Below are positions 35,423 to 42,788 of a DNA stretch of 64,000 bases, in pieces. A program made the translations under genes and the position numbers. The stretch's first letter is position 1, and the number at the start of each line of letters is the position of its first letter. Under the pieces are notes generated by a model. It did no database searches, was not told where the DNA came from, and was given only the letters and a program-made list of their open reading frames with translations. This stretch comes from Pelagibacteraceae bacterium AG-426-L23 (GTDB taxonomy: Bacteria; Pseudomonadota; Alphaproteobacteria; Pelagibacterales; Pelagibacteraceae). The DNA is taken from the NCBI GenBank assembly GCA_003213115.1, contig QCNU01000001.1, forward strand, positions 124,001-188,000, in the 5' to 3' direction.

Positions 35423-36673
35423 ATGAAAATACCTCCATTTAAAGAAATAAATCCTCCAGATCAATTAGGTTACTGGACTAACAAAAAAACTGGCGAAAAA
35501 TATGGTGGTCAATATATAAGCCCACTTTTAATTCCTAACCTTAAAAAAGTTGAGGAAGGATTTAAAAAAGCTATGAAAAATAAAAAATTTCTAGCTGGGT
35601 TAGAGGAGCAATTAATTAATCATATCGGCATTGTAACACCTTTATTAAGAAGTAAAGAATTAGAAGATATAGTCGGAGGCGAAAAGAAAATAGGTAAAAT
35701 TTTTCTAAAAAGAACTGATCTTCACCACGATAGTTCACATAAACCTGTTAGTGCTTTTAGCTCTGTGTATTTTGCTAAGCATATTCTAAAAGCTAAAAAA
35801 ATTATAACTGAAACAGGGGCGTCTATGAATGCTAGAGCAGTTGCATCTGCTTGTGCAAAGCTCGGACTAGAATGTGAAGTTCATATAGGAGCCGTAGATT
35901 CTGAAAAAGTCTCTTTAAATAAAGATATCACTGAACTATATGGAGCAAAAATAATTGAATGCCATGATTCCACTAAAACTCTTTTGCCAGCAATGGCTGC
36001 AGCACTTAGAAGTTGGCAAAATGATCCTACAGCAATGTATGTAGTAGGATCAGTTTGTGGACCACACCCGTATCCATTAATGGTAAGGACATTCGCTAGC
36101 ATCGTTGGAAGGATTACAAAAATTCAAATGAAAAACTTGACTGGTAGATTACCATCTACTGTTTTTGCAGTGTGTGGTGGTGGAAGCAATCTAAATATGA
36201 TTAGTTATCCTTATTATAGAGAAAAAAGTGTTTCGATTTTTGGAATAGAAAGTGCAGGTAAGGGGATATCCTCAGGGAAACATGCAGCGACACTAACTAG
36301 TAACGCTCCCATTGGTATTCTCTTAGGCGCTCGCTCTAACGTCTTGATGAATGATGATGGCCAGATAGACGAATCGGCGACTGAGGCATCTGGGCTTGAT
36401 TTTTCAGGCACAGGGCCGGAGATTTGTTATATGCACAGCATCGGTAGAATAAAGTTTAGAGCAACAACAGATAAAGAAGCGCAGGAAACTTTTTTGATGA
36501 TGTGTAGAAGGACTGGTATTCTGCCTGCAATAGAAGCGTGTTATGTAATACATGCCGCTCTAAAAGAAATCAAAAAAAGAAAAAATCCTAAAGAAAATCA
36601 CTTGATACACTTATGTGGATCTGGGGAGTCTAATGTTACTAGAATGTTAAAATATAAAAGGGAAAATGAATAA
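35423..36673 (+). CDS. trpB: Tryptophan synthase beta-like PLP enzyme, divergent
   Basis: 416 aa with the TrpB fold throughout: YWTNKKTGEKYGGQYISP, the PLP Lys (Lys107) in LHHDSSHKPVSAF (family LNHTGAHKINN), the general acid Glu130 in TETGASMNARAV (family ETGAGQHGVA), phosphate loop GGGSN, DGQIDESATEASGLDFSGTGPE and LCGSGESN (family SGRGDKD). The residues just around the Lys and Glu differ from nearly all TrpBs, and the TEG block near the C-terminus reads RTG. Either an unusual TrpB or a beta-substituting enzyme for another acceptor. It overlaps trpA-like by 8 bases. Confidence 0.85.
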   Translation: MKIPPFKEINPPDQLGYWTNKKTGEKYGGQYISPLLIPNLKKVEEGFKKAMKNKKFLAGLEEQLINHIGIVTPLLRSKELEDIVGGEKKIGKIFLKRTDLHHDSSHKPVSAFSSVYFAKHILKAKKIITETGASMNARAVASACAKLGLECEVHIGAVDSEKVSLNKDITELYGAKIIECHDSTKTLLPAMAAALRSWQNDPTAMYVVGSVCGPHPYPLMVRTFASIVGRITKIQMKNLTGRLPSTVFAVCGGGSNLNMISYPYYREKSVSIFGIESAGKGISSGKHAATLTSNAPIGILLGARSNVLMNDDGQIDESATEASGLDFSGTGPEICYMHSIGRIKFRATTDKEAQETFLMMCRRTGILPAIEACYVIHAALKEIKKRKNPKENHLIHLCGSGESNVTRMLKYKRENE

Positions 36674-37487
36674 AACATTTCAAAAAATATTCGCTAAAGC
36701 AAAGGCTGAAAATAGATCATGTTTTGTTGCATTTGTAACGGGAATGGATCCTGATTATGAGAGTTCAAAACAGATATTGATTGAATTGTCTAAATATTGC
36801 TCAGTCCTAGAAGTTGGAGTGAGTTTTAACACCTCAACTTCAGATAGCTCAATTATAATGAGCGCTAATGATAGAGCGATAAAATCTGGTGCTAGAACTG
36901 AAAAAATTTTTCAACTTATTAAAGAAGTAAAAAGTGAGATAACATCTGATACTGCTTTTGTTACAATGGGCTATTTAAATCAAATCCATGTATACGGGAT
37001 TGATAAATATATAAAAGATTGTAAAAAAAGTGGTGTTGATGGATGTATTGTAGTTGATAGCAATAATGAGTCCCCAGAAGATGAATTGATTTTTAAAGGC
37101 TTAACTAAAAACGATATTGCGTTTATAAAACTAATAGCACCGACAAATGATAGTGCTTATATCAAACAAAGTTTAAAAAAATGTTCCTCTTGGGTTTATA
37201 TAGTTTCATACGCGGGAGTGACAGGATCAAAGGATGTAAATTTAGAAAATGTTAAAAAATTAACTAAAATGATTAGAAAGCAATCTAACATACCTATAGG
37301 TGTGGGGTTTGGGGTTAAAACTTTAGAAGATGTCAAAAAAGTATCGAAATTAGCTGATTTAGTAGTTTGTGGGAGTAATATTGTGGAAAGAATTAAAGAG
37401 GGTAGTCAAAATGGATTATCAGGTCAAAATTTAGCCCATTTTGTTTCCGAATATGTTATTAATCTCGCAAAAGGAGTAAAGCATTGA
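36666..37487 (+). CDS. trpA: Tryptophan synthase alpha-like protein, divergent
   Basis: 273 aa, TIM-barrel of the TrpA family. The two catalytic acids keep even their usual numbering (Glu49 in LEVGVSF, Asp60 in TSDSS), and SYAGVTG and GVGFGVKT are recognisable. However, the loop normally PFSDPLADGPTIQ reads SFNTSTSDSSIIM, the MTYYNP segment is MGYLNQ, and the PDLPPEE loop is VDSNNESPED. The acceptor pocket has thus been largely rebuilt. Together with the divergent trpB this suggests either relaxed or altered substrate use. Confidence 0.83.
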   Translation: MNKTFQKIFAKAKAENRSCFVAFVTGMDPDYESSKQILIELSKYCSVLEVGVSFNTSTSDSSIIMSANDRAIKSGARTEKIFQLIKEVKSEITSDTAFVTMGYLNQIHVYGIDKYIKDCKKSGVDGCIVVDSNNESPEDELIFKGLTKNDIAFIKLIAPTNDSAYIKQSLKKCSSWVYIVSYAGVTGSKDVNLENVKKLTKMIRKQSNIPIGVGFGVKTLEDVKKVSKLADLVVCGSNIVERIKEGSQNGLSGQNLAHFVSEYVINLAKGVKH

Positions 37488-38422
37488 ACTGGATTAAAAG
37501 AATTGCGCCTGGAATAAAATCTTTACTTTCGCCACTTAAGAAGAGAATGGCGAAAGGAGAAAAAAGTCTTTGGACAAATTGTTCATGTGGAAAACTTACT
37601 TTAAAGGATGAGTTTGAAAAAAATCTTTTTGAATGTCCCGCTTGCTCAAAAACACATTTAATTTCATGCAAACAAAGATTTAGAATATTTTTTGATGAAT
37701 CTATATATACCTCTCTCGAATATGGAACACCTCCGGAAGATCCTATAAATTTTTCAGATCCAAAGGGCAAATATTCCGATAGACTTGAAGAGTCTCGAAA
37801 AAAAGTTGGAGAACAAGAAGCAATGTTGTTTGCAACAGGAAAATTAAATGCGATACCTGTAACTGTAGGAAGTATGGATTTTTCATTTTTTGGGGCTAGT
37901 GTCAGTCCAAGTGTCGGTGAATGTTTTCTTTCTGGAGTTCAGCATAGTATTAATAACAAGCAGCCTTTAATACTTTTTGTAACATCAGGTGGTATGCGTA
38001 TGCACACAGGAATTTTAAGTTTAATGCAAATGACTAGAATGACTTTAGCTTGTAGCGAACTTAAAAAAAATAAAATACCTTTTATTGTTGTAGCAGGGGG
38101 GCCTTGCTTAGGTGGAACTACAGCTTCAATGGCAAGTCTTGCAGATATTATTTTATCAGAATCAAAAGATTTTTTATGGGGTTTTAGTGGAAAAAGAATT
38201 ATAGAACAAAATTTAAGAGAAAAGTTAGCTGATGAAGTTCAAACATCACAATGGGTTTTAGAGCATGGAGGGATTGATAAGATAGTTCCACGTAAAGAGT
38301 TAAGATCTGAGATATATAATATTTTATCTATTTTATTGAAGGTTAAAGAAAAAGAGATTAACAATACAAGCGATGTCAGTTCAATCGACGAATCTCTACA
38401 AAAATCTTCAAAAGCGGTATAG
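37484..38422 (+). CDS. accD: Acetyl-CoA carboxylase beta subunit-like protein, divergent
   Basis: 312 aa, carboxyltransferase fold. Seen: an N-terminal zinc ribbon with unusual spacing (CSC then CPAC; the family has CxxC twice), LFATGKLNAIPV, SGGMRMHTGILSLMQMTRM (family SGGARMQEG), RIIEQNLREKL and LLEHGGIDKIV-type WVLEHGGIDKIVPR. The first oxyanion segment GGSMGS reads ASVSPS, and the DPTTGGVSAS loop reads GGPCLGGTTAS. It could still pair with AccA, or have a modified acyl substrate. Overlaps trpA-like by 4 bases and folC-like by 50. Confidence 0.85.
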   Translation: MNWIKRIAPGIKSLLSPLKKRMAKGEKSLWTNCSCGKLTLKDEFEKNLFECPACSKTHLISCKQRFRIFFDESIYTSLEYGTPPEDPINFSDPKGKYSDRLEESRKKVGEQEAMLFATGKLNAIPVTVGSMDFSFFGASVSPSVGECFLSGVQHSINNKQPLILFVTSGGMRMHTGILSLMQMTRMTLACSELKKNKIPFIVVAGGPCLGGTTASMASLADIILSESKDFLWGFSGKRIIEQNLREKLADEVQTSQWVLEHGGIDKIVPRKELRSEIYNILSILLKVKEKEINNTSDVSSIDESLQKSSKAV

Positions 38423-39635
38423 CCGTAGAATTAATTTAGATTTAAACAGAATAAATAAAGTTTTAATTAAACTAAATTATCCTCATTTAGTTCTCTCAAA
38501 TCCTATAAATATATTGGGCAGCGATGGCAAAATGAGTGTGCTTACCTCATTAAAATATTTTTTAGAAGCTAATAAAAAAAAAGTAACTGCCTTTACCAGC
38601 CCACACTTATACGACGTCAGACATAGATTTTGGCTAAAAGATAAATATATTTCTATTAAAAAAATTCAAAAACTAACTAAAATAATAGAAAAAACTAAAC
38701 AAAAATTAACACTCTTTGAGCTTTTGACATGTATTTACATACTTTCTGCAAAGGAGCAAAATAACATTTCGTATAACTTGGTTGAAAGTGGTCTTCTTTT
38801 TAAAAAAGACAGTACTAATTTGTGGGATTATCCAAGAGCACAAATAGTAACAAACATAAATTTTCAACACGCAGAATGGATTCAGCCAAAAACTTTAACT
38901 GAAGTATGCAGACAAAAAGTTGGCTACTTAAGTAAAAAAACTGTTATTTACATTGGTAAACAAAAACCGAAAACCTTAAAAATTATAAAGAATATTATAA
39001 AAAAAAATCCAAGCAAAATAGTCTATCCTTCGAAATGGATGATTCAAAAGAAAAAAAATAATTACTTTTTTAAAAATAAAAAGAATATTATTCCAATCAA
39101 ATCTAAATACATATTTAGCCAAGGATTAATAGATAATTTAGGATTAGCTATTCAGGTTGCGCTGGACTTAGGTGTAAAAAAGAAAACTATTATAAAAACT
39201 ATTCCTAAAATTAAATTTGAAGGCAGAGTTCAATATTTGAGAAAAGGAAAGTTAAAAAAATTAATTAAAAAAAATGAAGAGTTATTAGTTGATACGTGTC
39301 ATTCTGAGGCAAGTGCGGAAAACTTATATAAATACTTAAAAACCTTAAAAAAACCACTATATGGGATTTGGGGTATGCAAAGAAATAAGATGCCTGAAAG
39401 ATTTATTAAAAAATTTAAAAATATCTTTCAAAAAATAGTAACTGTAACTATTCCAAACGAGCCCAATGCCTTGGGTGCAAATGAACTTAAAAAAATATGT
39501 CTAAAAAATAAATATAAAACAGAGTCCTCTACAGATATTTTTCAGGCAATAAAGAAATGTTCAAACTTTGAAAAAAAGACTATAGTTATTTTGGGATCGA
39601 ATTATTTGATAGGACACGTCTTAAGTAAAAACTAA
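38373..39635 (+). CDS. folC: FolC-like (folylpolyglutamate synthase family) protein, degenerate ATP loop
   Basis: 420 aa, Mur-ligase fold. The N-terminus LYKNLQKRYSRRINLDLNRI is typical of alphaproteobacterial FolC, and SPHL is kept. The P-loop GTNGKGS reads GSDGKMS; the second motif (ExGLGGRxDATN) reads VESGLLFKKDSTN; the DGAHN motif reads VDTCHSE. It therefore may bind ATP and pterin differently or be losing activity. A very basic protein. It overlaps accD-like by 50 bases and ends one base before the trxA-like stop on the other strand. Confidence 0.83.
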   Translation: MSVQSTNLYKNLQKRYSRRINLDLNRINKVLIKLNYPHLVLSNPINILGSDGKMSVLTSLKYFLEANKKKVTAFTSPHLYDVRHRFWLKDKYISIKKIQKLTKIIEKTKQKLTLFELLTCIYILSAKEQNNISYNLVESGLLFKKDSTNLWDYPRAQIVTNINFQHAEWIQPKTLTEVCRQKVGYLSKKTVIYIGKQKPKTLKIIKNIIKKNPSKIVYPSKWMIQKKKNNYFFKNKKNIIPIKSKYIFSQGLIDNLGLAIQVALDLGVKKKTIIKTIPKIKFEGRVQYLRKGKLKKLIKKNEELLVDTCHSEASAENLYKYLKTLKKPLYGIWGMQRNKMPERFIKKFKNIFQKIVTVTIPNEPNALGANELKKICLKNKYKTESSTDIFQAIKKCSNFEKKTIVILGSNYLIGHVLSKN

Positions 39636-39974
39636 TTAAACTTTTGCTGTTGATTTTACAAAATCTAGAAAATCTTTCTCGGGTACAAAACCGACCTTGG
39701 TACCCAAAATTTCTTTTCCACGCATAACATGAGTCGTCGGCACGCCTCTTATTCCCATAGAAGTGCTCCAATTGAGTCCTGTATCCTCGGTCGCAACAAC
39801 TCCAAATTTTACTCCAGGTACTTTGTCATTTTTAGCAATATTTTCAATGACAGGATGAAGCATCTTACAAGGTTGGCAAAAAGATAAGGCACTAAAAGTT
39901 ACACACCAAATATCTTTGCTATTGATTACTTCTTTTTCGTAATTTTCATCTGTAATTTTTATTAATTCAGCCAT
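39636..39974 (-). CDS. trxA: Thioredoxin-like protein with CQPC active site
   Basis: 112 aa, thioredoxin fold. The redox motif is FCQPCK instead of WCGPCK, preceded by FSALS; the cis-Pro loop is RGVPTTHV. It stands where trxA is found in many alphaproteobacteria (after folC), but on the opposite strand. The Gly to Gln change between the cysteines should alter its redox potential. It has its own RpoH-like promoter with the start codon 7 bases after the -10. A special partner is possible. Confidence 0.85.
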   Translation of the reverse strand: MAELIKITDENYEKEVINSKDIWCVTFSALSFCQPCKMLHPVIENIAKNDKVPGVKFGVVATEDTGLNWSTSMGIRGVPTTHVMRGKEILGTKVGFVPEKDFLDFVKSTAKV

Positions 39975-39981
39975 AATATCT

Positions 39982-40010
39982 AGATAGTAATTTTTTAAAA
40001 AAAAGTCAAT
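39982..40010 (-). promoter_or_regulatory. Weaker RpoH-like promoter of the trxA-like gene
   Basis: On the minus strand ATTG is followed after 18 bases by ACTATCT, then 7 bases to the ATG. This has one mismatch in each element to CTTG-N17/18-CYTATNT and shares the TATCT core and short leader of the four stronger sites in the island. Confidence 0.4.
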
Positions 40011-40020
40011 TAATCAATCA

Positions 40021-40191
40021 TTAATTATATATTGCAATTTGTTTATAACATTGTGGTTTTGTTTTAGATTTTCCAACCTCTATTCTTTCACCTGTATCTT
40101 TGACGCAGTAAATATAATAATAAAATTCACTGTTGTCATAATCTCTTATCTCTTCAATTCTTATTTCTGTAATTTTATCTAATTTTTTCAT
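40021..40191 (-). CDS. Small protein (56 aa), unknown function
   Basis: This ORF is too short for the track. It starts with ATG 14 bases after the exonuclease I stop and ends 46 bases before the trxA-like start, so it probably is the last gene of the rmuC-sbcB operon. The product is charged, with a Tyr-rich centre (SEFYYYIYCVKDTGERIEVG), consistent with a small beta-sheet protein. No family recognised. Confidence 0.6.
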   Translation of the reverse strand: MKKLDKITEIRIEEIRDYDNSEFYYYIYCVKDTGERIEVGKSKTKPQCYKQIAIYN

Positions 40192-40205
40192 TTTCTTAAT
40201 TCTAT

Positions 40206-41624
40206 TTAAGCATTCTCATAAAATTTCTCTAGTTCTTGAATGTAGTCATTAATTTCTTCTAACTGAGACATTTTTTTCTTATTTGATTCATGTTTGTTTC
40301 TAAGATCATCAATTGCCTTGAAAGCGCTAGGAATAGTTGTAAAGGGTTTTTTTTCAGAGGTCAAAAAGTTCTGAGCAAAATGCCTGTGAATTTTTTTGTA
40401 TTCTGATTTGTTTAATAATTCTGGATTATTTTCAAAAATTAAACGATTTGCTAAATACGAATATCTTTCATCTTCAAATGTATCTTTTAGTTTAAGTTTT
40501 TCTTCCCAGGTTTGCACCTCGTTAAATTTGCTTATATTAATATTATCTTTTGCGTTTGGAAATGATCCTTTGTAAATCGTCTCCTCAACATGCAAATCTA
40601 TTTGATTATTGAGGTTCTTTTCCTCTACTTCTTCTTTTTTTAAAATTGATATTTTTTCTGCAAGTTTTTTGTTTTTCTTAATTTTTTTCGCTCTCTCAAT
40701 CAATGTTTCCATTGGAATCTTATTATATGGCTCGATATTTTTAATAAAACTAGGATTCATTAATATAGGATTTGCTGAGTGTTTAATGGTTCTAATTGGT
40801 TTTGGTGTCTTTTTAATTTCTTCCTTCAAATGTTGAAGGCTAATATCTAAATAATGATCACAATCATGACGAAGATCAAAACAAAGTGGGTATTGAAAAA
40901 CTGGGTGCTGAGTTATAAAAGTAACAAGATGACCTCTGGGCCTTCCGCCATAATTTTCAGTTGTAATGAACATTAGTTCCTTCTCTAAAATTGATAAAAC
41001 ATCCGTTTTGCTAGTTGTCTTGAGAGATGATGCCCATAAAGCAGGAGTTTTTTTTTGAATCAACTTTGCTGCTAAAAGAGTGGCCTCACAATCTGACTCG
41101 GCGGAATGTTTCACTTCATGTTTTAAGTCATTAGCTTCTGTAATGCTTGTTAATTTAAACTCAGGATTATTCTTTGATGTTGTTCCAGTTTTAATTGAAC
41201 CTGGATAATACAAATGAGCGGCTCTAGCAACATGAAGGAGGTCAGCTTCTGAATTGCCATTGGTATTCATTAAATATGGCTTTTCCAAACATCGCCAGAA
41301 AGTTGATCTACATATAGAGCGGTCAAACTGAGATGAATTCCAACCGATAGATATAAACTTTCCTGAAGAGTTTAAAAACTTAATAATTAATTTTATCATA
41401 TCGTATTCACTTAAATTAGTTTCTTTTAATCTTTTAACGCTAACACCATTTGTAAGGAGAGCTCCTGGATTAGGGATATGAGTCTTATTTAATCTTGCAA
41501 AAAATGTTTCTCTTTTTAACTCTTGAAGTTTGTCATTACAAGCAAGAAACGAGGCTTCTAAAATTTGAGAAAAAAATAAAGAAGAATCAGAAGTTTCTAG
41601 GTCATAGAATATAAAATTAGCCAT
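40206..41624 (-). CDS. sbcB: Exonuclease I (SbcB family)
   Basis: Single-strand 3'-5' DNA exonuclease. Seen: DEDD motif I FYDLETSD (Asp8, Glu10), IPNPGALLTNGV, motif II region SIGWNSSQFDRSICRSTFW, ADLLHVARAAH, FKLTSITEANDLKHEVKHSAESDCEATLL (motif III with His and Asp), and further on the ExoI-specific domain with HPVFQYPLCFDLRHD and LHVEETIYKGSFPNAKDN, which aligns with the ExoI C-terminal part. 472 aa is normal. It is 8 bases downstream of rmuC and shares its promoter. Confidence 0.92.
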   Translation of the reverse strand: MANFIFYDLETSDSSLFFSQILEASFLACNDKLQELKRETFFARLNKTHIPNPGALLTNGVSVKRLKETNLSEYDMIKLIIKFLNSSGKFISIGWNSSQFDRSICRSTFWRCLEKPYLMNTNGNSEADLLHVARAAHLYYPGSIKTGTTSKNNPEFKLTSITEANDLKHEVKHSAESDCEATLLAAKLIQKKTPALWASSLKTTSKTDVLSILEKELMFITTENYGGRPRGHLVTFITQHPVFQYPLCFDLRHDCDHYLDISLQHLKEEIKKTPKPIRTIKHSANPILMNPSFIKNIEPYNKIPMETLIERAKKIKKNKKLAEKISILKKEEVEEKNLNNQIDLHVEETIYKGSFPNAKDNINISKFNEVQTWEEKLKLKDTFEDERYSYLANRLIFENNPELLNKSEYKKIHRHFAQNFLTSEKKPFTTIPSAFKAIDDLRNKHESNKKKMSQLEEINDYIQELEKFYENA

Positions 41625-41632
41625 TATTTATT

Positions 41633-42703
41633 TTATTTTAAAACTTTTAAATTATTTGGACTTTTATCTGGCGTGACATCAATTGCTTCGGGTTCTTGTA
41701 CATTTTCTAAAACATTAGTAATTGACCTTCCAGATTTTCCTGCTTCCTCAATTTTTTTCAATGAAAGATTTGTATACTTATATATTTCTTCAATAACTTT
41801 CATATGATTATTAAAACTAAATCTTAATTTTTGTAAATCTTCATAAATTTTCTTACTTCTAACTTGCACTTGTAAAGTGTCAAAGCCCATATGTAGACTT
41901 TGTAAAAAAACTGATAGTGTAGTGGGTCCTAAGACCATAATATTATATTCTCTTTGAAGAGTTTGAAGAAGCGGCTCTTTAGTTTTTGGATGTCTGTAGT
42001 TGCATACTTCAAAAAATAAACTTTCAGTTGGTAAATATAGTACGCCAAAAGGAGTAGTTTTAGGTGGTTCAATATATTTTTCACTAATTGTCGCTGCTTT
42101 ATCGTCAACAGCATCAGCAAGATCTTGTCTTGTTTTAGCAATTAATTTTTTATCATCTGTTTCATCAGCATCCTTTATTCTCTCTAAAATGGCTGCTGGA
42201 AAAAAAGAGTCTACAGCTACTAAAACATTTTTTGGTAACTTAATTGCAAATTCAACAGTTCCTTGACTTTCAGATTTGATTTTAGCATTAGGCATATATT
42301 GACTTGGAGAAAGTAAATCTTTTAAAAGCGATGCTAAAGAAAATTCCGCTGCAGTCCCAAATTTCTTAACATTAGAGAAAATCTTAGTTAAATTAGCTTG
42401 AACTTCATTCATGTTTTGAACTTTTTCATTAAAATTCTTTACGTCTTTTTCATACCTTGTAAAAGAGTCTGTAATATCTTTAGTAATTTTATTTGAGAAC
42501 GTATTATAAGAATTTGAGACGTTTTCTAATCTTTCTGAGACAGTTCGTTTTAACTCCTCAAATTTCTCAGATTCTTGCCTTTTGCCTTCTTTATCTAAAA
42601 GTTCTTTGTCTCTCTTTTCTCTATAGCTTTTAAAATTGATAAAAAAGACACCCAAAAGGGCAAGTAATATAAATATATTTAAAATTAGTATAAAATCATT
42701 CAT
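41633..42703 (-). CDS. rmuC: RmuC family DNA recombination protein
   Basis: Protein that limits DNA inversions in E. coli and is predicted to be a nuclease; also enriched near defence genes. Seen: an N-terminal membrane helix (FILILNIFILLALLGVFFINF), a coiled coil (about residues 25-110), and the RmuC domain: VKKFGTAAEFSLASLLKDLLSP, VEFAIKLPKNVLVAVDSFFPAA, PFGVLYLPTESLFFEV and VLGPTTLSVFLQSLHMGF. 356 aa. The ATG lies 8 bases after a -10 element, so the mRNA is probably leaderless. Confidence 0.94.
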   Translation of the reverse strand: MNDFILILNIFILLALLGVFFINFKSYREKRDKELLDKEGKRQESEKFEELKRTVSERLENVSNSYNTFSNKITKDITDSFTRYEKDVKNFNEKVQNMNEVQANLTKIFSNVKKFGTAAEFSLASLLKDLLSPSQYMPNAKIKSESQGTVEFAIKLPKNVLVAVDSFFPAAILERIKDADETDDKKLIAKTRQDLADAVDDKAATISEKYIEPPKTTPFGVLYLPTESLFFEVCNYRHPKTKEPLLQTLQREYNIMVLGPTTLSVFLQSLHMGFDTLQVQVRSKKIYEDLQKLRFSFNNHMKVIEEIYKYTNLSLKKIEEAGKSGRSITNVLENVQEPEAIDVTPDKSPNNLKVLK

Positions 42704-42711
42704 TGGTTATA

Positions 42712-42739
42712 AGATACACTTGTTTTTTCCAATTTCAAA
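42712..42739 (-). promoter_or_regulatory. RpoH-type promoter of the rmuC-sbcB operon
   Basis: On the minus strand TTTGAA (42734-42739), 14 bases, then GTGTATCT (42712-42719), followed by 8 bases and the rmuC ATG. This equals TTTG-N17-TGTATCT, one base off in the -35 from the alphaproteobacterial RpoH consensus. The same layout occurs at three other starts in this island. Confidence 0.72.
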
Positions 42740-42752
42740 TCTGATAATCAAA

Positions 42753-42780
42753 ATTGAAAATTAACCCTAAAAGTGTATCT
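42753..42780 (+). promoter_or_regulatory. RpoH-type promoter of the ATPase operon
   Basis: ATTGAA (42753-42758), 14 bases, GTGTATCT (42773-42780), then 8 bases to the ATG at 42789. It is back-to-back with the rmuC promoter, the two -35 elements being 13 bases apart. Confidence 0.72.
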
Positions 42781-42788
42781 TTATAAGT

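Noticed and set aside
39586-39771. 61-aa ORF overlapping the trxA-like gene in another frame
   Set aside because: Shadow frame; no start signals and the thioredoxin frame is clear.
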